A model generated the notes under the pieces. That model was given only the letters and a program-made list of their open reading frames with translations, was not told the DNA's origin and did not search any database. 11,607 nt of DNA from Geobacter sp. UBA4074. Its GTDB lineage: Bacteria > Desulfobacterota > Desulfuromonadia > Geobacterales > Pseudopelobacteraceae. Below, in pieces: positions 1-10,337 of the stretch; position 1 is the stretch's first letter, and every line of letters starts with the position of its first letter. Location of the stretch: positions 1 through 11,607 of the forward strand of contig DFYU01000054.1 in assembly GCA_002383415.1 (NCBI GenBank). The letters are read 5' to 3'. Position numbers and translations under genes: made by a program.

Positions 1-2066
<2,066 letters not shown>

Positions 2067-2074
<8 letters not shown>

Positions 2075-2513
2075 AACCTGGCTCCTTAATCACAATACGA
2101 CGTTCACGCCCCTTGGGGCAGATGATCCGCAACACGCCGCGCTGGTACTCGGCGCGCAGTTGGCTGTTATCCACCTGATCCGGTAGCCGCACGGTGCGGC
2201 GAAAACGGCCGAAGTGCCGTTCCAGACAGATATAGCGGGCCCCTTCCTGGCGAGGCTCGGCCCGTTTTTCAACTTCGATCTGCAGCACCATGCCCCGTTG
2301 CACCACGTTGATAGCTGATGCATCAACACCAGGCAGATCCAGCTCCAGCACAATGGCCGACTCGGTCTCGTAGCTGTCCATCGGCACCGCCAAGCCGCCT
2401 TCGTCCTCCGTCAGGGCGTGGGGGTCAAGCACCTGCAGCAGCCTGCGCATCTCATCGAGATGCCGGTTATACATCCCCGGAAACAACGGCTTTTTAACAC
2501 ACGATCGCGGCAT
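2067..2513 (-). CDS. Small heat-shock protein, Hsp20/alpha-crystallin family
   Basis: A 148-residue ATP-independent holdase chaperone that binds unfolding proteins, normally as a large oligomer in the cytoplasm. The alpha-crystallin domain covers about residues 45-137: ELDLPGVD at 57-64, ERHFGRFRRTVRLP at 98-111, and the signature A-x-x-x-x-GVL at 121-128 (AEYQRGVL). A C-terminal I-x-I anchor, IVI, sits at 140-142. The start chosen is the ATG preceded by AGGTGAGG, which gives a normal family length. An in-frame GTG 27 codons upstream (2594) would add a tail unlike the family and overlap a possible promoter. The stop overlaps the lon start, so chaperone and protease are probably made from one transcript, matching their shared role in protein quality control. 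The only cysteines are at 5, 96, 132 and 147. Confidence 0.93.
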
Positions 2514-2575
2514 GGCCCTCACCTGCTGGAAGGTAGCGATTATTCGTAATGGCGACTGCTGCAGCCCGTTGTCAT

Positions 2576-2604
2576 GATGTAACCATTCAACCACTGAAAG
2601 TCAA
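2576..2604 (-). promoter_or_regulatory. Possible promoter of hsp20-lon
   Basis: On the minus strand TTGACT (2604-2599) is followed after 17 bases by TACATC (2581-2576). The -35 box is good (5 of 6) and the -10 weak (3 of 6). A start near 2569 would give a leader of about 55 bases before the chosen hsp20 ATG. I saw neither a CIRCE element nor a clear sigma-32 promoter, so heat-shock control is not demonstrated by the sequence. Confidence 0.3.
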
Positions 2605-2624
2605 GGTGCAGGGACGGACACTAC

Positions 2625-2643
2625 AGTCAAAAAAACGTTGACT
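2625..2643. repeat. Inverted repeat AGTCAA-N7-TTGACT between divergent genes
   Basis: Perfect 6-base arms (2625-2630 and 2638-2643) flank AAAAACG in the 112-base gap separating hsp20-lon from the divergent small gene at 2707. It could be a regulator site, but each arm also resembles a -35 box and short repeats of this size occur by chance. Confidence 0.3.
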
Positions 2644-2655
2644 TGTGGCCCCCTT

Positions 2656-2684
2656 TTGCAGGAAAGTCGGCGGCATTCTTTACT
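2656..2684 (+). promoter_or_regulatory. Weak candidate promoter of the 69-residue protein gene
   Basis: TTGCAG (2656-2661), 17 bases, then TTTACT (2679-2684), just upstream of the AAGGAG ribosome binding site at 2689-2694. Box matches are only 3 and 4 of 6, so this is a suggestion based mainly on position and spacing. Confidence 0.25.
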
Positions 2685-2706
2685 AAACAAGGAGTACTTT
2701 TTCGCA

Positions 2707-2916
2707 ATGGAACTGAAAAATAGGATCTGGATGACCGGGGCGTTGGAATGGTTTGCCTATATCAATGACGAAGAGGTGTTTTTAGGCAGCAAAAACTTCC
2801 CCAGCCCGCTGGAGGAAGGAGATCAGTGGACCAGTGAGGCCGGTGACATCTTCAAGGTCGAAGACGGAGAGATCAAGAAGATCGGCCATACTGAGCCGCC
2901 GAAGAAATACTGGTAG
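2707..2916 (+). CDS. Conserved-looking small protein of unknown function (69 residues)
   Basis: I do not recognise the family. The product begins MELKNRIWMTGALEWF and ends TEPPKKYW. It is soluble, acidic in the middle, rich in aromatic residues (W8, W15, F16, Y18, W45, Y68, W69), with no cysteine, signal peptide or membrane segment. The alternation of short polar and aromatic stretches suggests a small mainly beta fold, which is inference only. ATG 2707 is the natural start; AAGGAG lies 12 bases upstream, longer than usual. A TTG at 2638 in the same frame would place the binding site inside the gene, so I reject it. The last 44 bases overlap the 3' end of the convergent metallophosphoesterase gene. 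Codon use resembles that of neighbouring genes, which supports a real gene. Confidence 0.7.
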   Translation: MELKNRIWMTGALEWFAYINDEEVFLGSKNFPSPLEEGDQWTSEAGDIFKVEDGEIKKIGHTEPPKKYW

Positions 2917-4042
2917 GCACCAGGTCGATAATCGTCACCTCCGGCGGGGCCAGAACACGGATCGGCGGCCCCCAGGTGCCGCTGCCGCGGCTTATGTACA
3001 GCCAGCCCCCTTCTGCAAGGCGGGTCAGACCTGCCCTCACCGGAAAATGAAGCCAGGTAAGCAGGTTGAACGGAAAGACCTGCCCTTTGTGCACATGACC
3101 GGACAGCTGCAGGTCAAAGCGGCCCTGGCTGGCTGCAGCCACCACCGGACGATGCTTCAAGAGCAGCACAAAACGGTTGGACGGGACAGCCTGCAACAGC
3201 CGGGATTCGTCTTCTGGCCTGAACTCCCCTCGCTGGCTGGCCACCGGGTCATCTACCCCCACCACGGTCAAAAATTGGTCTACCTCGCTTTGTTCACCCC
3301 GCAACAACCGGAAACCTGAGCGCTGCAGGAAGTTGGTAGCCTGCCCGAAGCCGGCGTAGTATTCATGGTTGCCGTACACGGCAAACATCCCTAAGGGCGG
3401 CGTCAGCCCCCGGAACATCTCCGAGACCCCGTCAACATGACTGACATGGCCATCAACGATATCACCGGTGGCCACCACCATATCCGGCGCGGCCCGGCGG
3501 ATCGCCTCCACCACCCGGCTGACCCGTTCATCCCGCACGATCAGGCCCACGTGCAGGTCGGAGATCAGCGCGATCCGCACCCGATCGACACCGGGGGGCA
3601 GCTTGGCGGTCGGCAACACCACCTGTTCCGTCCTGACAACCTGGGCCTCAAACCAGCCGTAGGTGGCAGCCAAAGCGGCAACCAGGCAGCAGAACAAGAA
3701 CAGGGGGCGGGGAGCAAACAGCGCGATGGTGGGCACCCGTACGAAAAAACCGGCCAGGTAGTGGATAAAACGCCACAGGTCCAGTACCAGCATCAGGGCT
3801 AGAAACAGGAACAAAAAACCCATCCAGCAGTAGCCGATAAAGGCACAGGCCCGGGCCAGCTGTTCGTGACCGCCCCGCTCCAGCAGCCGTACCGCCAATG
3901 GCGCAACCATCATCACCAGCAGCCAGACAGCGAAGATCAGCATCCCGGTGTTTCCCAGGGCGAGCCCTTGCCGGGCCCGCAGCAGGAAATAGCCGTGGAC
4001 CGAGCCGTAAACCAGGAAAAAAATCAGGAAAAAAAGGCTCAT
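2873..4042 (-). CDS. Membrane-anchored metallophosphoesterase (calcineurin-like, YaeI/YkuE type)
   Basis: A 389-residue protein with an N-terminal membrane domain of about four helices (roughly 2-21, 33-52, 66-88 and 109-128) followed by a calcineurin-like phosphoesterase domain from about 153. All metal-binding blocks are present: SDLHVG (D162, H164), ATGDIVDG (D194), YGNHE (N225, H226), KHRP (H297) and GHVH (H316, H318). The family end SRGSGTWGPPIRVLAPPEV is also recognisable. It should be a two-metal phosphohydrolase held at the inner membrane; the substrate cannot be read from sequence. ATG 4042 is chosen because the hydrophobic helix starts at once and GGGTGA lies upstream. A GTG at 4096 would add 18 polar residues. 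It is divergent from priA (68-base gap), and its 3' end overlaps the convergent small gene by 44 bases. Confidence 0.9.
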   Translation of the reverse strand: MSLFFLIFFLVYGSVHGYFLLRARQGLALGNTGMLIFAVWLLVMMVAPLAVRLLERGGHEQLARACAFIGYCWMGFLFLFLALMLVLDLWRFIHYLAGFFVRVPTIALFAPRPLFLFCCLVAALAATYGWFEAQVVRTEQVVLPTAKLPPGVDRVRIALISDLHVGLIVRDERVSRVVEAIRRAAPDMVVATGDIVDGHVSHVDGVSEMFRGLTPPLGMFAVYGNHEYYAGFGQATNFLQRSGFRLLRGEQSEVDQFLTVVGVDDPVASQRGEFRPEDESRLLQAVPSNRFVLLLKHRPVVAAASQGRFDLQLSGHVHKGQVFPFNLLTWLHFPVRAGLTRLAEGGWLYISRGSGTWGPPIRVLAPPEVTIIDLVPTSISSAAQYGRSS

Positions 4043-4110
4043 GGAGCTGTCACCCGCCGCTGCAACTTTCCCCTTGTCATCGGGGTATTCCTGCACAATA
4101 CTGCTGCACC

Positions 4111-6372
<2,262 letters not shown>

Positions 6373-6388
6373 CGACAAAGGTGAGGAG

Positions 6389-7639
6389 ATGCCGAAACTG
6401 CCAGCCGGCCTGAGCGCCTTAAACGTCACCCAGTTCCTGGGGGCGATGAACGACAACATCCTCAAGCTGCTGATCGTCTATTTCTTGATCCAGCAGCAGG
6501 GTGCCGGCCGGGCCGGTCTGATCAATGCCATGACCGGAGCCGCCTTTGTACTGCCGTTTCTGCTCTTTTCAGCGCCGGCCGGCTGCCTGGCCGATCGCTA
6601 CAGCAAGGCCAGGGTCAGCGTACTGGTCAAGCTGGCAGAGGTACTGGTGACCGCCCTGGCAGTGGTGGCCTTTGCCCTCAAACGGGAACAAGGTCTGTAC
6701 TGGCTGCTGTTTTTGATGGCCAGCCACAGCGCTTTTTTTGCGCCGGCAAAATTCGGCATCATCCCCGAACTGGCTCCCCGTGAAACGTTATCGCGGGCCA
6801 ACGGCCTGATCGAATCGTTTACCTTCCTGGCGATCATCTGCGGTACCACCCTGGCCTCCCTGCTGACCCAACTAGTGGGTGAACGCTTTTGGCTGGCGGC
6901 AGTCGGCTGCCTGCTGATCGCCATGACCGGCCTCGCCAGTGCGCTCCGTTTGCCACCGGTGCCCGCTGCCGCACCTAAGCGGCGTATCCGATTCCTGCCG
7001 ATTGAGATTTTTCGCACGCTGCGGGCTGTTGCCCAGGACAGCTGGCTGCTGCTGGCAATCGTCGGTCTGGCCTGGTTCATGCTGGTGGGGGCCTTTGCCC
7101 AACTGAACCTGATCGGTTACGGCATCCAGCGCTTCGGTTTTTCAGAGGCGCAGAGCGGCTACCTGTTTCTGGCGTCATCCCTGGGGATCGGCGCCGGCGC
7201 ACTGCTGGCGGCTCGCATCTCGGGACGCAGGGTCGAACTGGGGATCGTGCCGTTGGGAGCGCTTGGCCTGGTGCTGGCGCCGCTTTTGCTGCAGCTGCTG
7301 CCGGCCTACCTGCCGCTGGTGGTTGGTACCATTGTGCTGTTCGGCCTCAGCGCCGGCATCTTCAGCCTGCCGCTGCAGACCTTTATTCAATTGCGGGCCA
7401 AGAGTGACCAACGGGGAGAAGTCCTAGCCGCCTCCAGCTTTGTCAATTGGGTCGGCATCCTGCTGGCCGCAATGCTGACCTTCCTGTTCAGCGGGCCGTT
7501 CAAACTCAGCGCGGCCCAAGGCTTCAGCCTGGTAAGCCTGCTGACGCTCTTGGTCAGCGCCGCCACCTTGCGCTCGTTCCCCGCCATGGCACGTCGCAGC
7601 CGCCGGCTGTTGCGGGGCTGGCTGTCCGGCCGACCATGA
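6389..7639 (+). CDS. MFS transporter, LplT-like (lysophospholipid transporter family)
   Basis: A 416-residue integral inner-membrane protein with about 12 hydrophobic helices. The opening LNVTQFLGAMNDNILKLL (about 11-28) and the loop 2-3 motif GCLADRYSKARV (65-76) are typical of LplT and of the MFS half of Aas-type fusion proteins, which move lysophospholipids across the inner membrane for re-acylation. Further LplT-like blocks are FFAPAKFGIIPELAP and the LSRANGLIES stretch after it. The start has an AAAGGTGAGGAG binding site directly upstream, and the gene lies 16 bases after priA, so cotranscription is likely. No acyltransferase partner (Aas) lies in the window, so the substrate is inferred from family resemblance; a general MFS role is the fallback. 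It converges on the DUF502 gene with a 13-base gap and no terminator between them. Confidence 0.85.
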   Translation: MPKLPAGLSALNVTQFLGAMNDNILKLLIVYFLIQQQGAGRAGLINAMTGAAFVLPFLLFSAPAGCLADRYSKARVSVLVKLAEVLVTALAVVAFALKREQGLYWLLFLMASHSAFFAPAKFGIIPELAPRETLSRANGLIESFTFLAIICGTTLASLLTQLVGERFWLAAVGCLLIAMTGLASALRLPPVPAAAPKRRIRFLPIEIFRTLRAVAQDSWLLLAIVGLAWFMLVGAFAQLNLIGYGIQRFGFSEAQSGYLFLASSLGIGAGALLAARISGRRVELGIVPLGALGLVLAPLLLQLLPAYLPLVVGTIVLFGLSAGIFSLPLQTFIQLRAKSDQRGEVLAASSFVNWVGILLAAMLTFLFSGPFKLSAAQGFSLVSLLTLLVSAATLRSFPAMARRSRRLLRGWLSGRP

Positions 7640-7652
7640 CGGCAGCCCAGGG

Positions 7653-8255
7653 TCACTTCGATCCCTTATCGGTGCTCATGCCGCCGGTAACCACAAAGCC
7701 CATGGCACGGTGGGTGGAGATAGTCACCGGCTTCACCGAAGAGCGCGGCACGATCACCGTGTAGCCGCCGATTTGGTAGCTGAGCGGCAGATAGACGGCG
7801 ATCTCACCCTCTTCGCCGATGCCGGACGGCAGGCTGCTGAAATCGCTGCGGGTGACAAAACCGATCATGCGCATCGGTGTGCCCCCAAACTCCAGATCCA
7901 TGGTAACCACCTGGTTAAACTGGGAGTCGCGCTGATTGGCGAAAAAGCCGATAAAATCTTTAAGCGAACCGTAGAGGGTCTTTACCAGCGGGATGTGGTC
8001 TGCCAGCCGCTCGCCCAGATCGAGCAGCCGCCGCACCAGAAAGGCGTTCAGCGCCAGCCCGAACAGAAAGGTGACCACGAGGCCCGCCAAGAGCCCCATG
8101 CCGGGGATGTACCAGCCGCTGGGCAACAGCAGTTTGAGCATGCCGCCCAGCACCGTCTCGGCTGAACTGACCAGCCAAAAGAGGATATAGAGTGTCAGGA
8201 TGGCCGGCAGCAGTGCCACCAGTCCCTGAAACAGGATCGTACCAACTCGCTTCAT
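7653..8255 (-). CDS. DUF502 family membrane protein
   Basis: A 200-residue protein with two membrane helices (about 8-30 and 52-75) and a C-terminal soluble domain. Family marks are the first helix after MKRVGTILFQG, PLVKTLYGSLKDFIGFF at 89-105, and the conserved tail VYLPLSYQIGGYTVIVP running into RSSVKP at 154-176. Plant COV1-like proteins belong to the same family; the bacterial function is unknown, so only an envelope location is claimed. ATG 8255 is chosen since GGGAGG lies six bases upstream and the helix follows at once; the in-frame extension to 8351 covers the hairpin-rich leader and is unlikely. The gene is divergent from the CDP-alcohol phosphatidyltransferase-like gene at 8409 and convergent with the MFS gene. 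Confidence 0.9.
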   Translation of the reverse strand: MKRVGTILFQGLVALLPAILTLYILFWLVSSAETVLGGMLKLLLPSGWYIPGMGLLAGLVVTFLFGLALNAFLVRRLLDLGERLADHIPLVKTLYGSLKDFIGFFANQRDSQFNQVVTMDLEFGGTPMRMIGFVTRSDFSSLPSGIGEEGEIAVYLPLSYQIGGYTVIVPRSSVKPVTISTHRAMGFVVTGGMSTDKGSK

Positions 8256-8270
8256 CTGTCGCCTCCCGAT

Positions 8271-8325
8271 CCGGCTGGTTTCAGCCGGAGTGCGCTGCAG
8301 TGTAGCGCAACCGCTGTCGGGTTGC
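8271..8325. other. Three consecutive hairpins in the DUF502 gene leader
   Basis: Three perfect short inverted repeats lie side by side: CCGGCTG-gttt-CAGCCGG (8271-8288), TGCGCT-gcagtgt-AGCGCA (8291-8309) and GCAACC-gctgtcg-GGTTGC (8307-8325). The second and third share three bases, so they may compete. Read as minus-strand RNA they stand directly before the GGGAGG ribosome binding site (8269-8261) of the DUF502 gene. No run of U follows the last hairpin on that strand, so this is not a plain terminator. It matches no riboswitch class I can name. Confidence 0.5.
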
Positions 8326-8408
8326 ACGGTTTTCCTCATGCCCTGCCGCACTTGTGAACAGTTCTGATTATGGCGTCAAGTCGCTAAAACATCTAAAAGG
8401 AATCACCC

Positions 8409-9047
8409 ATGCCGTTGGTCCACGACCTGCAACAATCCTATCGGCAGCTGCTCCGTCCGCTGACAACGCTGTTGGCCCGCAGCGGCATAACCGCCACCAT
8501 GGCCAACCTCTTTGTCATGCTGACGTCCCTGGCCTACGGCATCTGGATCTACCAGCCCTTTGCCGACCACGGCCCCAACCCATACCCCTACCTGCTGCTG
8601 GGTCCGTTCCTGCTGCTGCGGATGGCGTTACACGTCATCAGCGATCTGCTGACCGATACTGAACAGGCGACGCCAGCCGGCGTGTACTCACGCGAAATCG
8701 GCCTCGTGGTAGCAGATGCGGCCCTCTACCTGCCTTTTCTGGATCTGCTGGAGTTTAGCATGGGCTGGGTGATCATGGTGGGGCTGTGCGGGGTGGCTGA
8801 ATGTGCAGGGCTGCTGGGCGTAACCGTTGGTGCCTCACGTCGTTATGACGGCCCCTTCGGCGCGGGCAACCGAGCCTTCTTTTTCGGCGCCCTCGGTCTG
8901 TTTACCGCCTGGGCCGTGTTTGTGCACCAGCCGCTGCTGCACGGTATCATCATGAACTGGGCGCTGCTGTTGGCTGCACTGCTTGCCCTGCTCACCATCT
9001 TCAGACGGGTACGGGGTGGTATGCGGGAGGCCGCACACCACGAATAG
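8409..9047 (+). CDS. CDP-alcohol phosphatidyltransferase-like membrane protein (YnbA-like), degenerate active site
   Basis: A 212-residue protein with about five to six membrane helices. It resembles E. coli YnbA-type CDP-alcohol phosphatidyltransferases in overall plan: an LLRPLTTLLARSGITATMANL start, the RMALHVISD region, DAALYLPF at 103-110 and a late RRYDGPFGAGNRA block at 144-156. Active members join a CDP-linked lipid to an alcohol with the motif D-x2-D-G-x2-A-R-x8/9-G-x3-D-x3-D. Here the equivalent stretch, about 75-99, reads HVISDLLTD then TEQATPAGVYSREIGL, so the expected acidic and arginine positions appear replaced (H75, S78, D79, T82, D83, R95, L99), with only G91 kept. The frame is open and conserved on both sides, arguing against a frameshift. 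Family membership is fairly likely; catalytic activity is doubtful. AAAAGGA upstream supports the ATG. Neighbours on both sides are on the other strand, so it is probably transcribed alone. Confidence 0.72.
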   Translation: MPLVHDLQQSYRQLLRPLTTLLARSGITATMANLFVMLTSLAYGIWIYQPFADHGPNPYPYLLLGPFLLLRMALHVISDLLTDTEQATPAGVYSREIGLVVADAALYLPFLDLLEFSMGWVIMVGLCGVAECAGLLGVTVGASRRYDGPFGAGNRAFFFGALGLFTAWAVFVHQPLLHGIIMNWALLLAALLALLTIFRRVRGGMREAAHHE

Positions 9048-9078
9048 TTTACTGCTCAATTTACACCCTGCGGCGGTG

Positions 9079-9648
9079 CTACTGCCACTCGATGGTGCTG
9101 TTCTGCAGATTGACGTGGTACCGGAAATCACCCAGAAAACTCATTCCCAGCAGTCCGTCAAAGCCCATCGAGGGACCGGCCTGCTGCAGCACCACCACCT
9201 CCGAATGCTGCTGCACCTTGGGCCCCACCTGCATATACTCCACCCGCATATGCTGCGCCTCAACAAAACTGCCGTCGGCGATCCTGCCCACCGCTCGCTG
9301 TCCGTGATCCGGCTGGATACCAAGCCGGCTGGCCAGACCGGGGAAGATGGCGGTCAGGGAGGCGCCGGTATCCAGCAACATGCGACCCTGCACCAAGTTG
9401 CCGCGGTAACTGAAGGTGACCGGCACGATTACCTTGTTGCCTCGCACGGTGACGCCGGTGTACTTCTCGCTGCCACCTGACGAGCGTGAAGCCTGTGATT
9501 TTTTACGGTAGCGGGCAGGCACCTTGGATTCGTCGTCCACAATCACCACCGTGCCGTCCTTGTCGGTATACTGGAACAGGTCGGCGCCTGCCGGCAGGGC
9601 AGACAGCCCAATCAGTGCCATAAGTAGTGCGGCCATACATTTCAGCAT
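9079..9648 (-). CDS. Secreted retropepsin-like aspartic protease with DUF4124 domain
   Basis: A 189-residue exported protein. Residues 1-22 form a signal peptide (hydrophobic LLMALIGLSALPAGA, cleavage expected after A22). A DUF4124 segment follows (DLFQYTDKDGTVVIVDDESK, 23-42), then a basic serine-rich linker (48-60) and a clan AA protease domain from about 64. The catalytic motif LLDTGAS is at 91-97 with D93; the second conserved block is DGLLGMSFLGDFRYHVN at 164-180. Such single-domain proteases usually work as dimers, with one aspartate from each chain; the substrate is unknown and the place is periplasm. ATG 9648 is chosen because GGAG stands seven bases upstream and it opens a good signal peptide. 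The gene starts 34 bases after an unrecognised membrane protein gene on the same strand, so the two are probably cotranscribed. Confidence 0.88.
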   Translation of the reverse strand: MLKCMAALLMALIGLSALPAGADLFQYTDKDGTVVIVDDESKVPARYRKKSQASRSSGGSEKYTGVTVRGNKVIVPVTFSYRGNLVQGRMLLDTGASLTAIFPGLASRLGIQPDHGQRAVGRIADGSFVEAQHMRVEYMQVGPKVQQHSEVVVLQQAGPSMGFDGLLGMSFLGDFRYHVNLQNSTIEWQ

Positions 9649-9682
9649 TGTTGTACTCCGTTCGCTTGGTGGTTCAGGGGTG

Positions 9683-10111
9683 TTAATGTCCGCGCACGCC
9701 GGGTCGTGAGTGTTGAGACGTGCCACTTCCCGGCCCCGTGGGCTTCATGCCTGGCGGAAGCAGCCTGGTTGTTCCCCGCTTGACCTCTCGCTGTTTGTAT
9801 TCGTTGATACGCTCTTGCCGCTGCTCCATACGCCGTCGTTCCTCTGCGCGGCGTTGCTCGAGAGCGGCAGTAAAGGCGCGCTGATCAGCCTCCCGTTTGC
9901 GCTGGTTCTTCTTCAGTTCAGAGACGACGGCCAGCAGCAGCACAAAGATATAGACGACGATAATGAACTTAAGCGGACCGATATCGTGAAACAGCTGCCA
10001 GAACGCGTAAAGAATTGCCAACAGGACTTCAAGCAGCGTCCTGAAAAACTCTCCGATGAATTCGGAAAATGAATAATCGGCAAAAATCGGTTCCGACACC
10101 ACCAGCTCCAT
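9683..10111 (-). CDS. Unrecognised membrane protein with a cytoplasmic coiled coil
   Basis: I do not recognise the family. From ATG 10111 the product has 142 residues. A short N-terminal part (MELVVSEPIFADYSFSEF) precedes two hydrophobic segments: an amphipathic one at about 23-43 (FRTLLEVLLAILYAFWQLF) and a clear membrane helix at about 47-64 (LKFIIVVYIFVLLLAVV). Then comes a highly charged, Arg/Glu/Gln-rich probable coiled coil at about 66-111 (ALEQRRAEERRRMEQRQER) and a proline/glycine-rich tail. The basic region after the helix suggests it faces the cytoplasm. The start is uncertain: AGGAG touches this ATG, so GTG codons 3 or 4 positions later may be used instead, while ATG 10201 overlaps a promoter-like -10 box. 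A secreted protease gene follows after 34 bases. Confidence 0.6.
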   Translation of the reverse strand: MELVVSEPIFADYSFSEFIGEFFRTLLEVLLAILYAFWQLFHDIGPLKFIIVVYIFVLLLAVVSELKKNQRKREADQRAFTAALEQRRAEERRRMEQRQERINEYKQREVKRGTTRLLPPGMKPTGPGSGTSQHSRPGVRGH

Positions 10112-10196
10112 CTCCTGTGCAGTATGAGCCGGAAATTTAGAACCAAAACCCTTCTGACGCAACGGTTTTATTTTCCCGCAGACTGTACGGGTACCG

Positions 10197-10223
10197 ATCA
10201 TAACTAGCGTGCATGGTTGACAA
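10197..10223 (-). promoter_or_regulatory. Candidate promoter for the membrane/coiled-coil gene and protease gene
   Basis: Minus strand TTGTCA (10223-10218), 15 bases, TATGAT (10202-10197). Both boxes match 5 of 6, but the 15-base spacer is short. Its -10 box covers the upstream ATG at 10201, which favours the start at 10111 for the first gene. Confidence 0.35.
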
Positions 10224-10234
10224 AAGCAGACTTT

Positions 10235-10250
10235 GCTGGTCTAGAGCAGC
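10235..10250. promoter_or_regulatory. Imperfect palindrome GCTGgTCTAGAgCAGC, possible operator
   Basis: A 16-base palindrome with one mismatched pair lies about 100 bases before the flavoprotein gene in the divergent intergenic region. Its size and symmetry suit a dimeric regulator, but no regulator family can be assigned from one copy. Confidence 0.35.
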
Positions 10251-10275
10251 CTGTTTATGCTATGTAGACACGGAT

Positions 10276-10281
10276 TATAAT
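10276..10281 (+). promoter_or_regulatory. Perfect TATAAT, likely -10 box of the flavoprotein gene
   Basis: A consensus -10 hexamer lies 56 bases before the ATG at 10338. The -35 at 16 to 18 bases upstream is weak (TTTATG is the best), so the promoter may need an activator. A perfect TTGACA at 10217-10222 is too far away to pair with it. Confidence 0.4.
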
Positions 10282-10289
10282 TTCTCAAT

Positions 10290-10301
10290 CTGCACGTGCA
10301 G
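10290..10301. promoter_or_regulatory. Perfect palindrome CTGCACGTGCAG at the expected transcription start
   Basis: A perfect 12-base palindrome begins nine bases after the TATAAT box, where RNA synthesis would start. A bound repressor there would block transcription. Its centre is 53 bases, about five helical turns, from the centre of the palindrome at 10235-10250. Confidence 0.35.
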
Positions 10302-10337
10302 CAGCCTTGCGGTAATCATCACCAGGAGTAAATAACC

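Noticed and set aside
3898..4110. In-frame extension of priA by 71 codons
   Set aside because: The extension runs opposite the membrane domain of the metallophosphoesterase, has low-complexity polar content and no family similarity, and precedes the conserved PriA start.
7640..7652. Terminator between the MFS and DUF502 genes
   Set aside because: Only 13 bases separate the stops and no hairpin with a T tract is present.
8983..9480. 165-codon plus-strand frame opposite the aspartic protease gene
   Set aside because: It overlaps the signal, DTGAS and second conserved blocks of the protease on the minus strand, and its product has no recognisable features.
10217..10222. Perfect TTGACA as the -35 box of the flavoprotein gene
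   Set aside because: No -10 box lies 16 to 18 bases downstream on the plus strand; the TATAAT at 10276 is 53 bases away.
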